33,743 nucleotides of DNA from a bacterium UBP3_UBA3054 (GTDB lineage Bacteria > Auribacterota > UBA3054): positions 1-33,743 of the forward strand of contig DFCM01000009.1 in assembly GCA_002366995.1 (NCBI GenBank), given 5' to 3'. Shown piece by piece: positions 9,068 through 15,985 of the stretch. The notes beneath the pieces are model-generated. The model was given only the letters and a program-made list of their open reading frames with translations, made no database searches and was not told the origin of the DNA. Positions within the stretch are counted from its first letter, which is position 1; each line of letters opens with the position of its first letter. The position numbers were made by a program, and so were the translations under genes.

Positions 9068-9733
9068 TTAGAAGGTTATCTGTGAGACCGCGTTGTGGAA
9101 GGTCGTGCCCTTCAGAAGCTTTCTTCTCAGATATTCCCTGACGTCGGGCGTCGCCCAGGCGTAGGTCGAGGTAGCGGTGGACTGGATGTTCTGCTCGCTG
9201 ATCCTAGAATTGGCCTTCAGGTCGTAAACGAAGACGGAGACGTTGACGTTGCCTTCGATCGTGCACCATTCGACGAAGTTCGCGTTGGCGCCAAGACCTT
9301 TGGCGTAGCACTCGTTGATATGGAAGACGAGAAGGTAGTCGTAGTTGAACTCGTCGGCTTCAGCCCTGTCTTTGACAGTGACAACGCGCTTGAAGATGGA
9401 GTATCCTCTCAGGCGGTTGAAGATTGCTTCGGCGAAAGCCTCGTTGGTGTTGTCCTGGAAGACCTGGCCGTCGTCGTTGACGTAAGGATGATCTAGCACG
9501 GTCACCTCGCCGCTGCCGTAGATGAAGCGGGGGAGCCACCAGCGGTGGTAAGTCTCGGAAAGCTCTTCATAGTTGTCGGTCGGCTCGCCGTAGGCCATGA
9601 TGCACATCGTCTTGCCCTCGAAGGCGCCGTTGTTCAGGGCCAGCGGCTGAGGATACGTCACCTCGCTGGTCGCGCAGCCAAACATTAGGAAAGTAAGAGC
9701 GGAAAGTACGGATAGTAAAGCAAACTTGCGCAT
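9068..9733 (-). CDS. Predicted lipoprotein of unknown function
   Basis: I do not recognise the family. The 221-residue product starts with a basic MRK, a hydrophobic stretch and FGC with C20 as the probable lipidated cysteine. The residue at -3 is Met, slightly off the usual lipobox. The mature part (about 200 residues) is soluble and mixed alpha/beta in character, with the start SEVTYPQPLALNN and no evident catalytic motif. AAGGAG sits just before the ATG. It is the last gene of a run with the zinc-ribbon, YqaA-like and OmpA-like genes (14-nt gap to the last of these) and is followed by a strong terminator. An envelope role beside the OmpA-like lipoprotein is inferred. Confidence 0.75.
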   Translation of the reverse strand: MRKFALLSVLSALTFLMFGCATSEVTYPQPLALNNGAFEGKTMCIMAYGEPTDNYEELSETYHRWWLPRFIYGSGEVTVLDHPYVNDDGQVFQDNTNEAFAEAIFNRLRGYSIFKRVVTVKDRAEADEFNYDYLLVFHINECYAKGLGANANFVEWCTIEGNVNVSVFVYDLKANSRISEQNIQSTATSTYAWATPDVREYLRRKLLKGTTFHNAVSQITF

Positions 9734-9747
9734 TTTAAATCTCCTTA

Positions 9748-10791
9748 CTAGTCAATGGTTGGGAAAGCGGGAAGGTTGTTGAGCATTTCGGCTTCGCTTT
9801 GCGGTGCCGCGCCGGGCAGCGTTCCGTCCGGGGCGATGTCAAGTCCGGTGGAGCCGCCGCGTCCGTAATCCGGGACGGGGACGGTGCCGCTCTGCGGGGC
9901 GGTCGGCATCGTGGATTCCATGATGCCGTTCACGGTGTTGTTCAGCTGCTCATCCTGGGAAAGCGGAGAACCGAAGTCGGTCGGGATCAGGGTGATTACG
10001 ACGCGGCGGTTCAGGCGCTGGCCGTCGGCGGTGGCGTTGCTCGCGACAGGCCTGTTGGCGGAATAGCCGGAAATGGCCATGCGTTTCGGATCGACGCCGC
10101 CCTGCTTTTCGAGGAAGTGCAGGACCGCCAGGCTTCTGGCCGCCGAGAGTTCCCAGTTGGACATGAAGTTGGAGCCTTCCGGCAGTTCATTGCTGTCCGT
10201 GTGGCCTTCGATGGCCACCAGGAAGTTGGGATATTCGGAATTGACGACGCGGCCGACTTCTTCCAGCACGGGATAGACGGCTTCCCTTAGCTGCGCTCTG
10301 CCTTCGTCGAAGAGGACTTCGGAGAGCATCGTGATCTGAGTCGTGCCTTCCTTGGTCGTCTCGACCTGAACGTAGCGTCCGTCAGCCTGGATGTTGTTGG
10401 CCAGAACGTAGCTCTTGGCCACGATCTCTTCGTATTTGGCGGCCATCATCTTGGTCCTGGCTTCCATCTTCGCCAGCTGTTTCTCATATTTGGCGACCAC
10501 CTTGGTGGAGACTTTGGCTTCGCCGCTGTACTTGTCTACGTCCGCGTAGTCTTCGAGCATGCGCGCACGGTGGATCTCGTAGGCTTCGCCGGCGATCGCG
10601 CCGGTCAGAAGGCCTGCGCCCGCGCCAGCGCCCGCGCCGATGGCGACGCCGACGCCTCCGCCGGCCGCGCCGATGCCGGCGCCCATGCCGCCTCCGATTA
10701 GACCGCCTATTAGACCGCCGCGCTGCATGGCGGTACAGGCGCTAAGCATAAGTGCCAGGATAGCTATTGTGGTAAGGGAAGATCTTTTCAT
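9748..10791 (-). CDS. OmpA-family peptidoglycan-binding lipoprotein with glycine zipper
   Basis: The 347-residue protein has a lipoprotein signal ending LMLSAC with C19 as the modified residue. Residues 25-65 are a Gly/Ala-rich glycine-zipper segment, followed by a charged helical region to about 130. The OmpA C-terminal domain covers about 150-275, with LFDEGRAQL, EGHTDSNE and NRRVVITLIP; the conserved Asp and Arg contact meso-diaminopimelate in known members. About 70 extra residues, rich in Pro, Gly and Ser, follow the domain, which is more than usual. It probably anchors the outer membrane to the cell wall, as Pal and YiaD-type proteins do. GAGGT precedes the ATG, and the start overlaps the stop of the upstream gene by 4 nt. 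Confidence 0.9.
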   Translation of the reverse strand: MKRSSLTTIAILALMLSACTAMQRGGLIGGLIGGGMGAGIGAAGGGVGVAIGAGAGAGAGLLTGAIAGEAYEIHRARMLEDYADVDKYSGEAKVSTKVVAKYEKQLAKMEARTKMMAAKYEEIVAKSYVLANNIQADGRYVQVETTKEGTTQITMLSEVLFDEGRAQLREAVYPVLEEVGRVVNSEYPNFLVAIEGHTDSNELPEGSNFMSNWELSAARSLAVLHFLEKQGGVDPKRMAISGYSANRPVASNATADGQRLNRRVVITLIPTDFGSPLSQDEQLNNTVNGIMESTMPTAPQSGTVPVPDYGRGGSTGLDIAPDGTLPGAAPQSEAEMLNNLPAFPTID

Positions 10792-11441
10792 TCAGAGACC
10801 TCGCTTGTTTTTAACGTGGACGCTCCGTCCTCCTTCTGTTCATCGCCTTTCTTCAGGAATCCGAAGATCGCGAAGCAGCCGATGAGAAGGATCAGGAACG
10901 CTATGGTTAATATGTTGAAATATTTGTCGATAAACGCTTTTATTTTTTCGCCGAAGATCCTGATCAGTCCCGCGACCAGGAAGAAGCGGGCCGAGCGGCT
11001 GACGGCCGAGGCGATTATGAAAGGCCAGAAGGCCATTCCGAACACGCCTGAGGCGATGGTGAAGATCTTGTAGGGGATGGGCGTGAAACCGGCGGCGAAG
11101 ACGCACCAGAAGCTGTATTTCAGATACAGCTGCTCGACCGTCGCGAAACCTTCGGGCGTGAAGCCCGGAACGTAGGTGAAGAAGAAATCCTTCGTCACGC
11201 TCCAAAGAAAGGCGCCGATAACGTAGCCCAAGACTCCGCCAAGCACCGACGAGACGGAACACCAGAGCGCGTACCAGAGGGCGCGCTTCGGCTTCGCCAG
11301 CGACATGGCGATCAACAGAGGATCGGGCGGTATGGGAAAGAACGATGATTCTGAAAAGGAGAGCAGGTTGAGAGCAAGGAGCGCATACGGCGAAGGCGCG
11401 CATCTCATGACCCAGTCGTAGATCTTGCGCAGGAAGCCCAT
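10788..11441 (-). CDS. YqaA-type DedA/VTT-domain membrane protein
   Basis: The 217-residue integral membrane protein matches the YqaA branch of the SNARE-associated/DedA (VTT) family. It has a re-entrant region with SFSESSFFPIPPDPLLIAM (residues 28-46), a glycine-rich helix VLGGVLGYVIGAFLW, and the second half AAGFTPIPYKIFTIASGVF with the conserved Pro and Gly. A last helix lies near 175-195, followed by a short charged tail. DedA relatives are linked to lipid-carrier flipping and membrane homeostasis. For this branch the exact role is not established. It is immediately adjacent to the zinc-ribbon gene and overlaps the OmpA-like gene by 4 nt, so all belong to one transcript. Confidence 0.88.
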   Translation of the reverse strand: MGFLRKIYDWVMRCAPSPYALLALNLLSFSESSFFPIPPDPLLIAMSLAKPKRALWYALWCSVSSVLGGVLGYVIGAFLWSVTKDFFFTYVPGFTPEGFATVEQLYLKYSFWCVFAAGFTPIPYKIFTIASGVFGMAFWPFIIASAVSRSARFFLVAGLIRIFGEKIKAFIDKYFNILTIAFLILLIGCFAIFGFLKKGDEQKEDGASTLKTSEVSE

Positions 11442-11822
11442 TTACTCTTTCTTTTCAAAAACCGCTATGGGATTGACGCGAAAACGGAAAGTCATCTCCT
11501 GGTCGCCCATCTTGAGACTGAGAAGCGAATTGAGCCTGGTCAGAAGGAGCTGGTAGGGGATCTTGACTTCCTCGTCCTTGACTTTTATTCCGATGCTGGC
11601 CTGTCCGAGAAGGTCCCTGGATTCGTAGACCGTTTCCAAAAGTTTGCTGAAACGTTTGATCTGGTCGGCCAGTTCCGGGGTGAAGGAATAAGTTTTGCCG
11701 CATTCCTTGCAGGTCAGCGGCGTGTCGGGGTTGAGGTCGAGAAGGGAGAATTCCACGGCGTGGCCGCAGCCTACGCAGTTGAGCTCGATTCTCTGGGCGT
11801 CAGTTATTTTTTCCGTGTTCAT
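11442..11822 (-). CDS. Small zinc-ribbon protein of unknown function
   Basis: The 126-residue protein has two CxxC knuckles, C16/C19 (CVGC) and C38/C41 (CKEC), spaced as in a rubredoxin-like zinc ribbon. The remaining 80 residues are mostly helical and charged, with LLTRLNSLLSLKMGDQ and a basic/acidic end. No catalytic motif is seen, so the role is unknown; protein or nucleic-acid binding are both possible. TAGGA sits 5 nt before the ATG. It is the first gene of the envelope operon, directly abutting the YqaA-type gene, and a good extended -10 promoter lies just upstream. Confidence 0.8.
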   Translation of the reverse strand: MNTEKITDAQRIELNCVGCGHAVEFSLLDLNPDTPLTCKECGKTYSFTPELADQIKRFSKLLETVYESRDLLGQASIGIKVKDEEVKIPYQLLLTRLNSLLSLKMGDQEMTFRFRVNPIAVFEKKE

Positions 11823-11847
11823 GTGTTCCTATTTTGTTTTATAGTAG

Positions 11848-11856
11848 ATTATACCA
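11848..11856 (-). promoter_or_regulatory. Extended -10 promoter of the zinc-ribbon/OmpA operon
   Basis: On the - strand TGG is followed directly by a perfect TATAAT (11853-11848), about 25 nt before the ATG. No convincing -35 box lies 16-18 bp upstream; the nearest TTGCCT is 22 bp away, within the T tract of the tRNA terminator. An extended -10 promoter can work without a good -35. Confidence 0.6.
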
Positions 11857-11879
11857 TTTTGTTCTTTTTTGTGGGAGGC

Positions 11880-11907
11880 AAAAAAAAGACACCCTCTCGG
11901 GTGTCTT
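11880..11907 (-). terminator. Intrinsic terminator of the ferredoxin/tRNA-Glu transcript
   Basis: AAGACACCC (11886-11894) pairs perfectly with GGGTGTCTT (11899-11907) around a 4-nt loop. On the - strand the stem runs into a tract of eight to nine T residues. It begins a few bases past the CCA end of the tRNA and is the first strong terminator I see below position 31756 on this strand. Confidence 0.88.
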
Positions 11908-11913
11908 AAATTT

Positions 11914-11989
11914 TGGCGCTCCATAGGAGAATCGAACTCCTGTTTTGTGGATGAGAACCACATGTCCTAGGCCACTAGACGAAAGGAGC
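11914..11989 (-). tRNA. tRNA-Glu (anticodon CUC)
   Basis: The 76-nt sequence folds as a tRNA. There is a 7-bp acceptor stem, D arm GTCT/GGAC, anticodon stem TGTGG/CCACA with loop TTCTCAT (anticodon CTC), T arm AGGAG/CTCCT with loop TTCGATT, discriminator G and an encoded CCA. The 5' portion GTCTAGTGGCCTAGGAC is typical of bacterial tRNA-Glu. The acceptor stem has a U-U mismatch at 6:67. It decodes GAG. The 5' end lies 9 nt after the ferredoxin stop codon, so it is probably released from a shared transcript by RNase P. Confidence 0.93.
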
Positions 11990-11998
11990 AAAGTTTTA

Positions 11999-12169
11999 TT
12001 ATTCCTCGCTGATGGCGCCGGCAGGGCAGACGCTGGCGCAGAGGCCGCAGGACACGCACTTAGCCGGGTCGATCTGGTACTGGCCTTCGCCTTCCGCGAT
12101 GGCGCCCTGGGGGCATTCGGAAGCGCAAGCGCCGCAGGAAAGACATTCTGAGCTGATCTTGTAAGCCAT
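11999..12169 (-). CDS. 2[4Fe-4S] ferredoxin
   Basis: This 56-residue protein contains two complete CxxCxxCxxxCP cluster motifs: C9, C12, C15, C19 and C38, C41, C44, C48. That is the pattern of clostridial-type ferredoxins, which carry low-potential electrons for oxidoreductases such as pyruvate:ferredoxin oxidoreductase or hydrogenase. The small size is normal for the family. GGAGA lies a few bases before the ATG. The gene sits 58 nt below a glycosyltransferase gene and 9 nt above tRNA-Glu. It suggests an anaerobic metabolism, though the redox partner is not in view. Confidence 0.93.
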   Translation of the reverse strand: MAYKISSECLSCGACASECPQGAIAEGEGQYQIDPAKCVSCGLCASVCPAGAISEE

Positions 12170-12209
12170 AATTTCTCCTACAAATGGGGTTAAAAGTAAG
12201 GTTAAGGAA

Positions 12210-12238
12210 ATGGTATCAGAAAAGCGGTCAAAAGTAAA
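12210..12238 (-). promoter_or_regulatory. Possible promoter of ferredoxin/tRNA-Glu
   Basis: On the - strand TTTACT (12238-12233) is followed by a 17-bp spacer ending GCTTTTCTGA and then TACCAT (12215-12210). Both boxes match the consensus at four of six positions, and TG precedes the -10. The -35 overlaps the end of the glycosyltransferase gene. This is a weak candidate; cotranscription from the ligase promoter is equally possible. Confidence 0.35.
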
Positions 12239-13349
12239 GACTCAGGGTCTTTTCGTAGACGGCGCGCGTTTCTTTGGCGCACTGCCCCCAGGAGAAAAGC
12301 TTCGCCCTTTCCGCGGCGGATTTGGAAAGATCCTCCCTGAGAGCGTCGTTTTGGAAAACGTCCAGCAGCGCCTTGGTCCACAGCGGCTCCTCGTCGCAGG
12401 GCAAAAGCAGTCCGGCGTCTCCTACCACTTCGGGAAGCGAAGTCGAGTCGGACGTGATGACGGGAGTCCCTTCGCCCATCGCCTCAAGGACCGGGAGCCC
12501 GAAGCCTTCGTATTTCGAGGGGAAGAGGAAAGCCAGGGCGTTCCTGTAATAGTGCGGAAGATCCGGCAGGGGAACGTAGCCTTTTACTATGACGGAATCG
12601 CCGAGCCCTTTATCCCTGATCGTCGCGAAGATCTCGTCGGAGAGCCAGGTGGGGGAACCGGCCAGGACCAGTTTCGGAAGATCTTTTTCCTTCGCCTTCG
12701 CTTCGGCGTAGGCTCTCAGAAGCATGGGGATGTTCTTCCTCGGCTCCAGGTTGCCAAGGTAGAGGAAATATTTCTCCGGCAGTTTCTCCGTGAAATTGGG
12801 ATTTTCTTTCGTGAACTCGAGCCCGCCAAGGTAGATCGTCGTCACTTTTTCGGGCGGGACGTCGTAAAGCTCCGTCAGCTCCTTTTTCGAGAAATCGCTG
12901 ATGGTGATGAAATGGCTGGCGTTCGCGAGACGCTTTTTAAAGTAGCTTTCGAAATACGCGCGGCGGTCTTTGGGATGCGTTTCGGGATACCTTATGAGAG
13001 ACATGTCGAAGACCGTAACTATCTGCGGACCATTGTACGGCAGGGGAACGTAATTCAGCTCGTGGTAAATGTCCGCATTCTGCTTTCCCGCGCCGAGCCT
13101 GAAAAACATTTCCTTGATCGGCTGGGTGATGCGGTAGGGCTTCGGGAAGCACTTCTTCAGGGCTTTCCTTAAGCCGGCGTCGAAAGCGGGAGCGTTGTCC
13201 AATATCTCCTTGGAAAAGCGGCGTCCGTAGAAATAGACGTGCTCGTCAAGGGGATAGTCCCTGGACATCGCTTTCAGAAGATTCAGGGTGTAATAGCCGA
13301 CGCCCGATTTGGGGGCCAAAAGGGGGAATGCGTCGAAGAGAACGCGCAT
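12228..13349 (-). CDS. Family 4 glycosyltransferase (mannosyltransferase-like)
   Basis: The 373-residue protein is a GT-B fold GT4 enzyme. The N-terminal domain starts MRVLFDAFPLL with the glycine turn KSGVGYYT and DIYHELNYVPLP. The C-terminal domain contains FLYLGNLEPRKN, the donor-binding region with FLFPSKYEGFGLPVLEAM (E281 and E289 of E-x7-E) and TPVITSDSTSLPEV. This layout resembles O-antigen mannosyltransferases such as WbaZ and MtfB, but the sugar cannot be assigned. It follows the ligase-like gene by one base, so the two are an operon for surface-glycan assembly. No strong Shine-Dalgarno precedes the ATG, which suggests coupled translation. Confidence 0.9.
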   Translation of the reverse strand: MRVLFDAFPLLAPKSGVGYYTLNLLKAMSRDYPLDEHVYFYGRRFSKEILDNAPAFDAGLRKALKKCFPKPYRITQPIKEMFFRLGAGKQNADIYHELNYVPLPYNGPQIVTVFDMSLIRYPETHPKDRRAYFESYFKKRLANASHFITISDFSKKELTELYDVPPEKVTTIYLGGLEFTKENPNFTEKLPEKYFLYLGNLEPRKNIPMLLRAYAEAKAKEKDLPKLVLAGSPTWLSDEIFATIRDKGLGDSVIVKGYVPLPDLPHYYRNALAFLFPSKYEGFGLPVLEAMGEGTPVITSDSTSLPEVVGDAGLLLPCDEEPLWTKALLDVFQNDALREDLSKSAAERAKLFSWGQCAKETRAVYEKTLSLYF

Positions 13350-13350
13350 A

Positions 13351-15912
13351 TCACTGCGGAAGTTCCAGCTCGAAATTGCTCATTTCCTTCAGAGTCTCGT
13401 CCAGTTCCTCTTCGCCGACCTTATCGCCGAAGATGGTCTCCTTGGGGACTTCGATCTCTTTCTTGACTTCCTCTTTCACTTCCTCGACGGGAGCTACGAC
13501 CTCTTCCTCACCCTCGGTCTCCTCGGGCTCGCTTTCCTCGATCTCTATGTCTTCTTCCGAAGGCAGAGTCTGCTTTTCGTGGAAAGTTATCTTTCCGATG
13601 AAGGCGCCGACGTTGTAAGTCTGGTTGGTGAGGTTGGGATAGAATTCGGCGGGAACGAAGGTCTGGCTGTTCCTGATCTCAATGACGATGTAGTCCTGTT
13701 CCTGGAAGAGGGATCTGATCTGGCTTGTGCGGCCAAGGTCGTATTCCAGCGTCTTCAGGCAGCTGTTGGTGAAAGTGAACTTCATGGCCGGTTCGCTCTC
13801 GATGAGGACCTCGACGTCGACGGGGAACTCGGGCGAGAGTTTCGGATGGGCGCAGGCGGTCTCCATCCTGATGACGCGTTTGCCTTTCTCAGGCTTCACG
13901 ATCATGAAGGAGGTCTTGTCGCTCCAGCGGCCTATGTTGTTGTAATTGAAGCCGAGCTCGCGCTTGGCGTACAGTTTTTCGGCCTCTTCCTCGGAAAGGT
14001 CCGCGCCCCTTATGCTTTCGAGTCTGGTGATGGCTGCGTCAAGAGAACGTTTCTCGTTGTGGTGGGAGACGATCTTCGGCCAGAAGACGGCGACCGCGCC
14101 CAAAAGCACAAGGATGAGAAGCAGAACGTAAAGGACCTTGAAAGTCGGCTGGTAGTCGCGGTTGGTCGTAGCGGCGTTCACCATGATAAGGCCGCAGAGG
14201 AACCAGTAGAGCGCGGCGATCTGGTATTGCGCGAAGGAATTCTCAAACAGGCAGCCGAAGACCAGGAAGGTGAACATCCAGGCCAGGACTCGGGAAGTCC
14301 TCGGCGAGATGGTGTGGTCCACGTTGCTGAAGGCCACGCTGATCGTGATGACAGTGATAATGAGAAGGGCGGCGAAGCCGAAGATGCCCTGGTCGACCAG
14401 CGCCTGCAGGAAAATGTTGCCGGCGCCGTTCCTGGATTCCTTGACGTACTTGGGCTGGTACTGGCGGTAGAAGCGCTTGAAGTTGTTGGGGCCGCAGCCT
14501 AAGGCAAGGTAATCCCAGTTGCCGTTCCTGGGCTTGAAGAAATTGAAGACGGTGATCCAGTCGGCGGACTTGTGGTTCGTCTTGGCGTAGAGCTTGGCTT
14601 CGAGATCCTTGCCTTTAACGGACGCGACGTCGGGATCCTCCTCGAAGAGCGACTGCTTGAAGCTGTCGATCTGGTTGGCTATGGAAGTGGAAAGACTGTT
14701 GTGGAAAAGGCCGAGAGGCTTGCCGCTAGGATTGTCGACGTCCTTGCTGGCGCTGAAATTGCCGTTCTTGGAACTGTTCTTGGTAGAGAGAAGCTCAGCC
14801 TTGTCTACGTTCAGGTAAGAGCCGATCGCGAAAACGGTGAAGCCGATGAGCAGAACGCCTACGAAAGCCGGGGGAATGATCTTGCCGCCGCGGAAGGCCT
14901 TTATCAAAGTGGCGACGAAGAAGATCAGAAGGGCAAGGCCCGCGAAGAGCAGAATGACCTTGGAGCCGGCCAGGAAAATGCCGAGCAAAAAGAGCAGTAT
15001 GACGACTACGCCGCAGAAGGCCGGCACGATGCCCGCGAAGAGCAGTCCGAGGCCGATGGGCAGCAGGGCGAACAAAAAGACGCCCCAGGAGTTCGGTTCA
15101 ACGAACGTAGCATGTATTTCCCTGGTGTAGCGGTAGACGTAGTTGGAGAAACCGGTCAGCGAGAGGCGCTGGACGACGCCGACCAATACGGAGGCGACGC
15201 CGATGGAGAGCAGCAAGCCAAGATAGAACTTGATGTGCTTTTCGCTCCAGACCTCGTTGATGACGACCGTGTAGAGGGCGATGAGCTCGATGACCATCGT
15301 GGCGTTTCTCAGGGCCTGCAGATGCTGCGCTTCCATTTTCCTGAAGAAAGGATAGGGGAAGGAGCAGAAAGCGTGCTGGATCTTTCCAAGGAAGCCTGGC
15401 ATGAAAATGTTGTCAAGGGCGATGGCGGCGTAGATGCCGGAAATGACCGCGGTGAGCCCGAAGATGAAGATCGGGAAGTTCATCTGCCTGGCGGTCCTGG
15501 CCCTGTTGACCTCAAAGTCGAGCTCGGGGTTGCCGAAGAAGCGCGTCAGCGCCCAGGCGGCGAAGAGGCCCAAAAGAACGCATTCGTAGGGGACCTTGGC
15601 CAGCTGGAAGAATTTCATCGACTGACCGACCGGGACGGCGCTGGACAGGAAAGTCTCGAAACCGAGCTTCGAGCAGACCAGGTACAGCATGTGGTCGAAG
15701 ATCGCCGTGTTTCCGAAGAAGAATATGAAGATGACCGTCAGGGCCAGGGCGAAGCGCAGGTGTATTAGGCCAATCACCAGCGTAAGGCACATTACCGTGA
15801 GCGGGATGTAATTGGCGACGACCCTGAAGGAAGCGGGGTCGGTGAAGGTCCAGAGAGAGGAACCGAAGTAAACGCAGAACGCCAGAGCGATGAGAAGGAA
15901 TATGTTACGCAT
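13351..15912 (-). CDS. O-antigen ligase/polymerase-like membrane protein with C-terminal extension
   Basis: The 853-residue protein has about a dozen membrane helices over residues 1-590, with a long external loop at about 370-500. That layout is typical of the Wzy/WaaL (O-antigen ligase) superfamily. The loop ends with GNIFLQALVDQGIFG (498-512), which fits the WaaL motif H[NSQ]x9Gxx[GTY] except that the key His is Gly498. After the last helices come an external domain of about 170 residues and a Glu-rich tail (about 785-825), both unusual for the family. The enzyme should join or polymerise undecaprenyl-linked glycans on the outer face of the inner membrane, but activity is uncertain given the His loss. 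AAGGG precedes the ATG. The flippase and a glycosyltransferase flank it. Confidence 0.75.
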   Translation of the reverse strand: MRNIFLLIALAFCVYFGSSLWTFTDPASFRVVANYIPLTVMCLTLVIGLIHLRFALALTVIFIFFFGNTAIFDHMLYLVCSKLGFETFLSSAVPVGQSMKFFQLAKVPYECVLLGLFAAWALTRFFGNPELDFEVNRARTARQMNFPIFIFGLTAVISGIYAAIALDNIFMPGFLGKIQHAFCSFPYPFFRKMEAQHLQALRNATMVIELIALYTVVINEVWSEKHIKFYLGLLLSIGVASVLVGVVQRLSLTGFSNYVYRYTREIHATFVEPNSWGVFLFALLPIGLGLLFAGIVPAFCGVVVILLFLLGIFLAGSKVILLFAGLALLIFFVATLIKAFRGGKIIPPAFVGVLLIGFTVFAIGSYLNVDKAELLSTKNSSKNGNFSASKDVDNPSGKPLGLFHNSLSTSIANQIDSFKQSLFEEDPDVASVKGKDLEAKLYAKTNHKSADWITVFNFFKPRNGNWDYLALGCGPNNFKRFYRQYQPKYVKESRNGAGNIFLQALVDQGIFGFAALLIITVITISVAFSNVDHTISPRTSRVLAWMFTFLVFGCLFENSFAQYQIAALYWFLCGLIMVNAATTNRDYQPTFKVLYVLLLILVLLGAVAVFWPKIVSHHNEKRSLDAAITRLESIRGADLSEEEAEKLYAKRELGFNYNNIGRWSDKTSFMIVKPEKGKRVIRMETACAHPKLSPEFPVDVEVLIESEPAMKFTFTNSCLKTLEYDLGRTSQIRSLFQEQDYIVIEIRNSQTFVPAEFYPNLTNQTYNVGAFIGKITFHEKQTLPSEEDIEIEESEPEETEGEEEVVAPVEEVKEEVKKEIEVPKETIFGDKVGEEELDETLKEMSNFELELPQ

Positions 15913-15955
15913 CTTGAGAGCCCTTAATTAATTATTTACAATGTTTATCTTATTC

Positions 15956-15985
15956 ATTTTATCAAAAGCCTCCTACCTCTGTAAA
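15956..15985 (-). promoter_or_regulatory. Promoter of the ligase/glycosyltransferase operon
   Basis: On the - strand TTTACA (15985-15980) is followed by an 18-bp spacer ending GCTTTTGA and TAAAAT (15961-15956), an extended -10. The -35 overlaps the last codons of the flippase gene. The expected start point is about 37 nt before the ligase ATG. The spacer resembles those of the two promoters near 31800. Confidence 0.7.

Noticed and set aside
14572..15768. Open frame of 398 codons on the + strand, opposite the ligase-like gene
   Set aside because: It is rich in Glu/Gly/Asp with no motif and lies wholly inside a gene with convincing membrane helices on the other strand.
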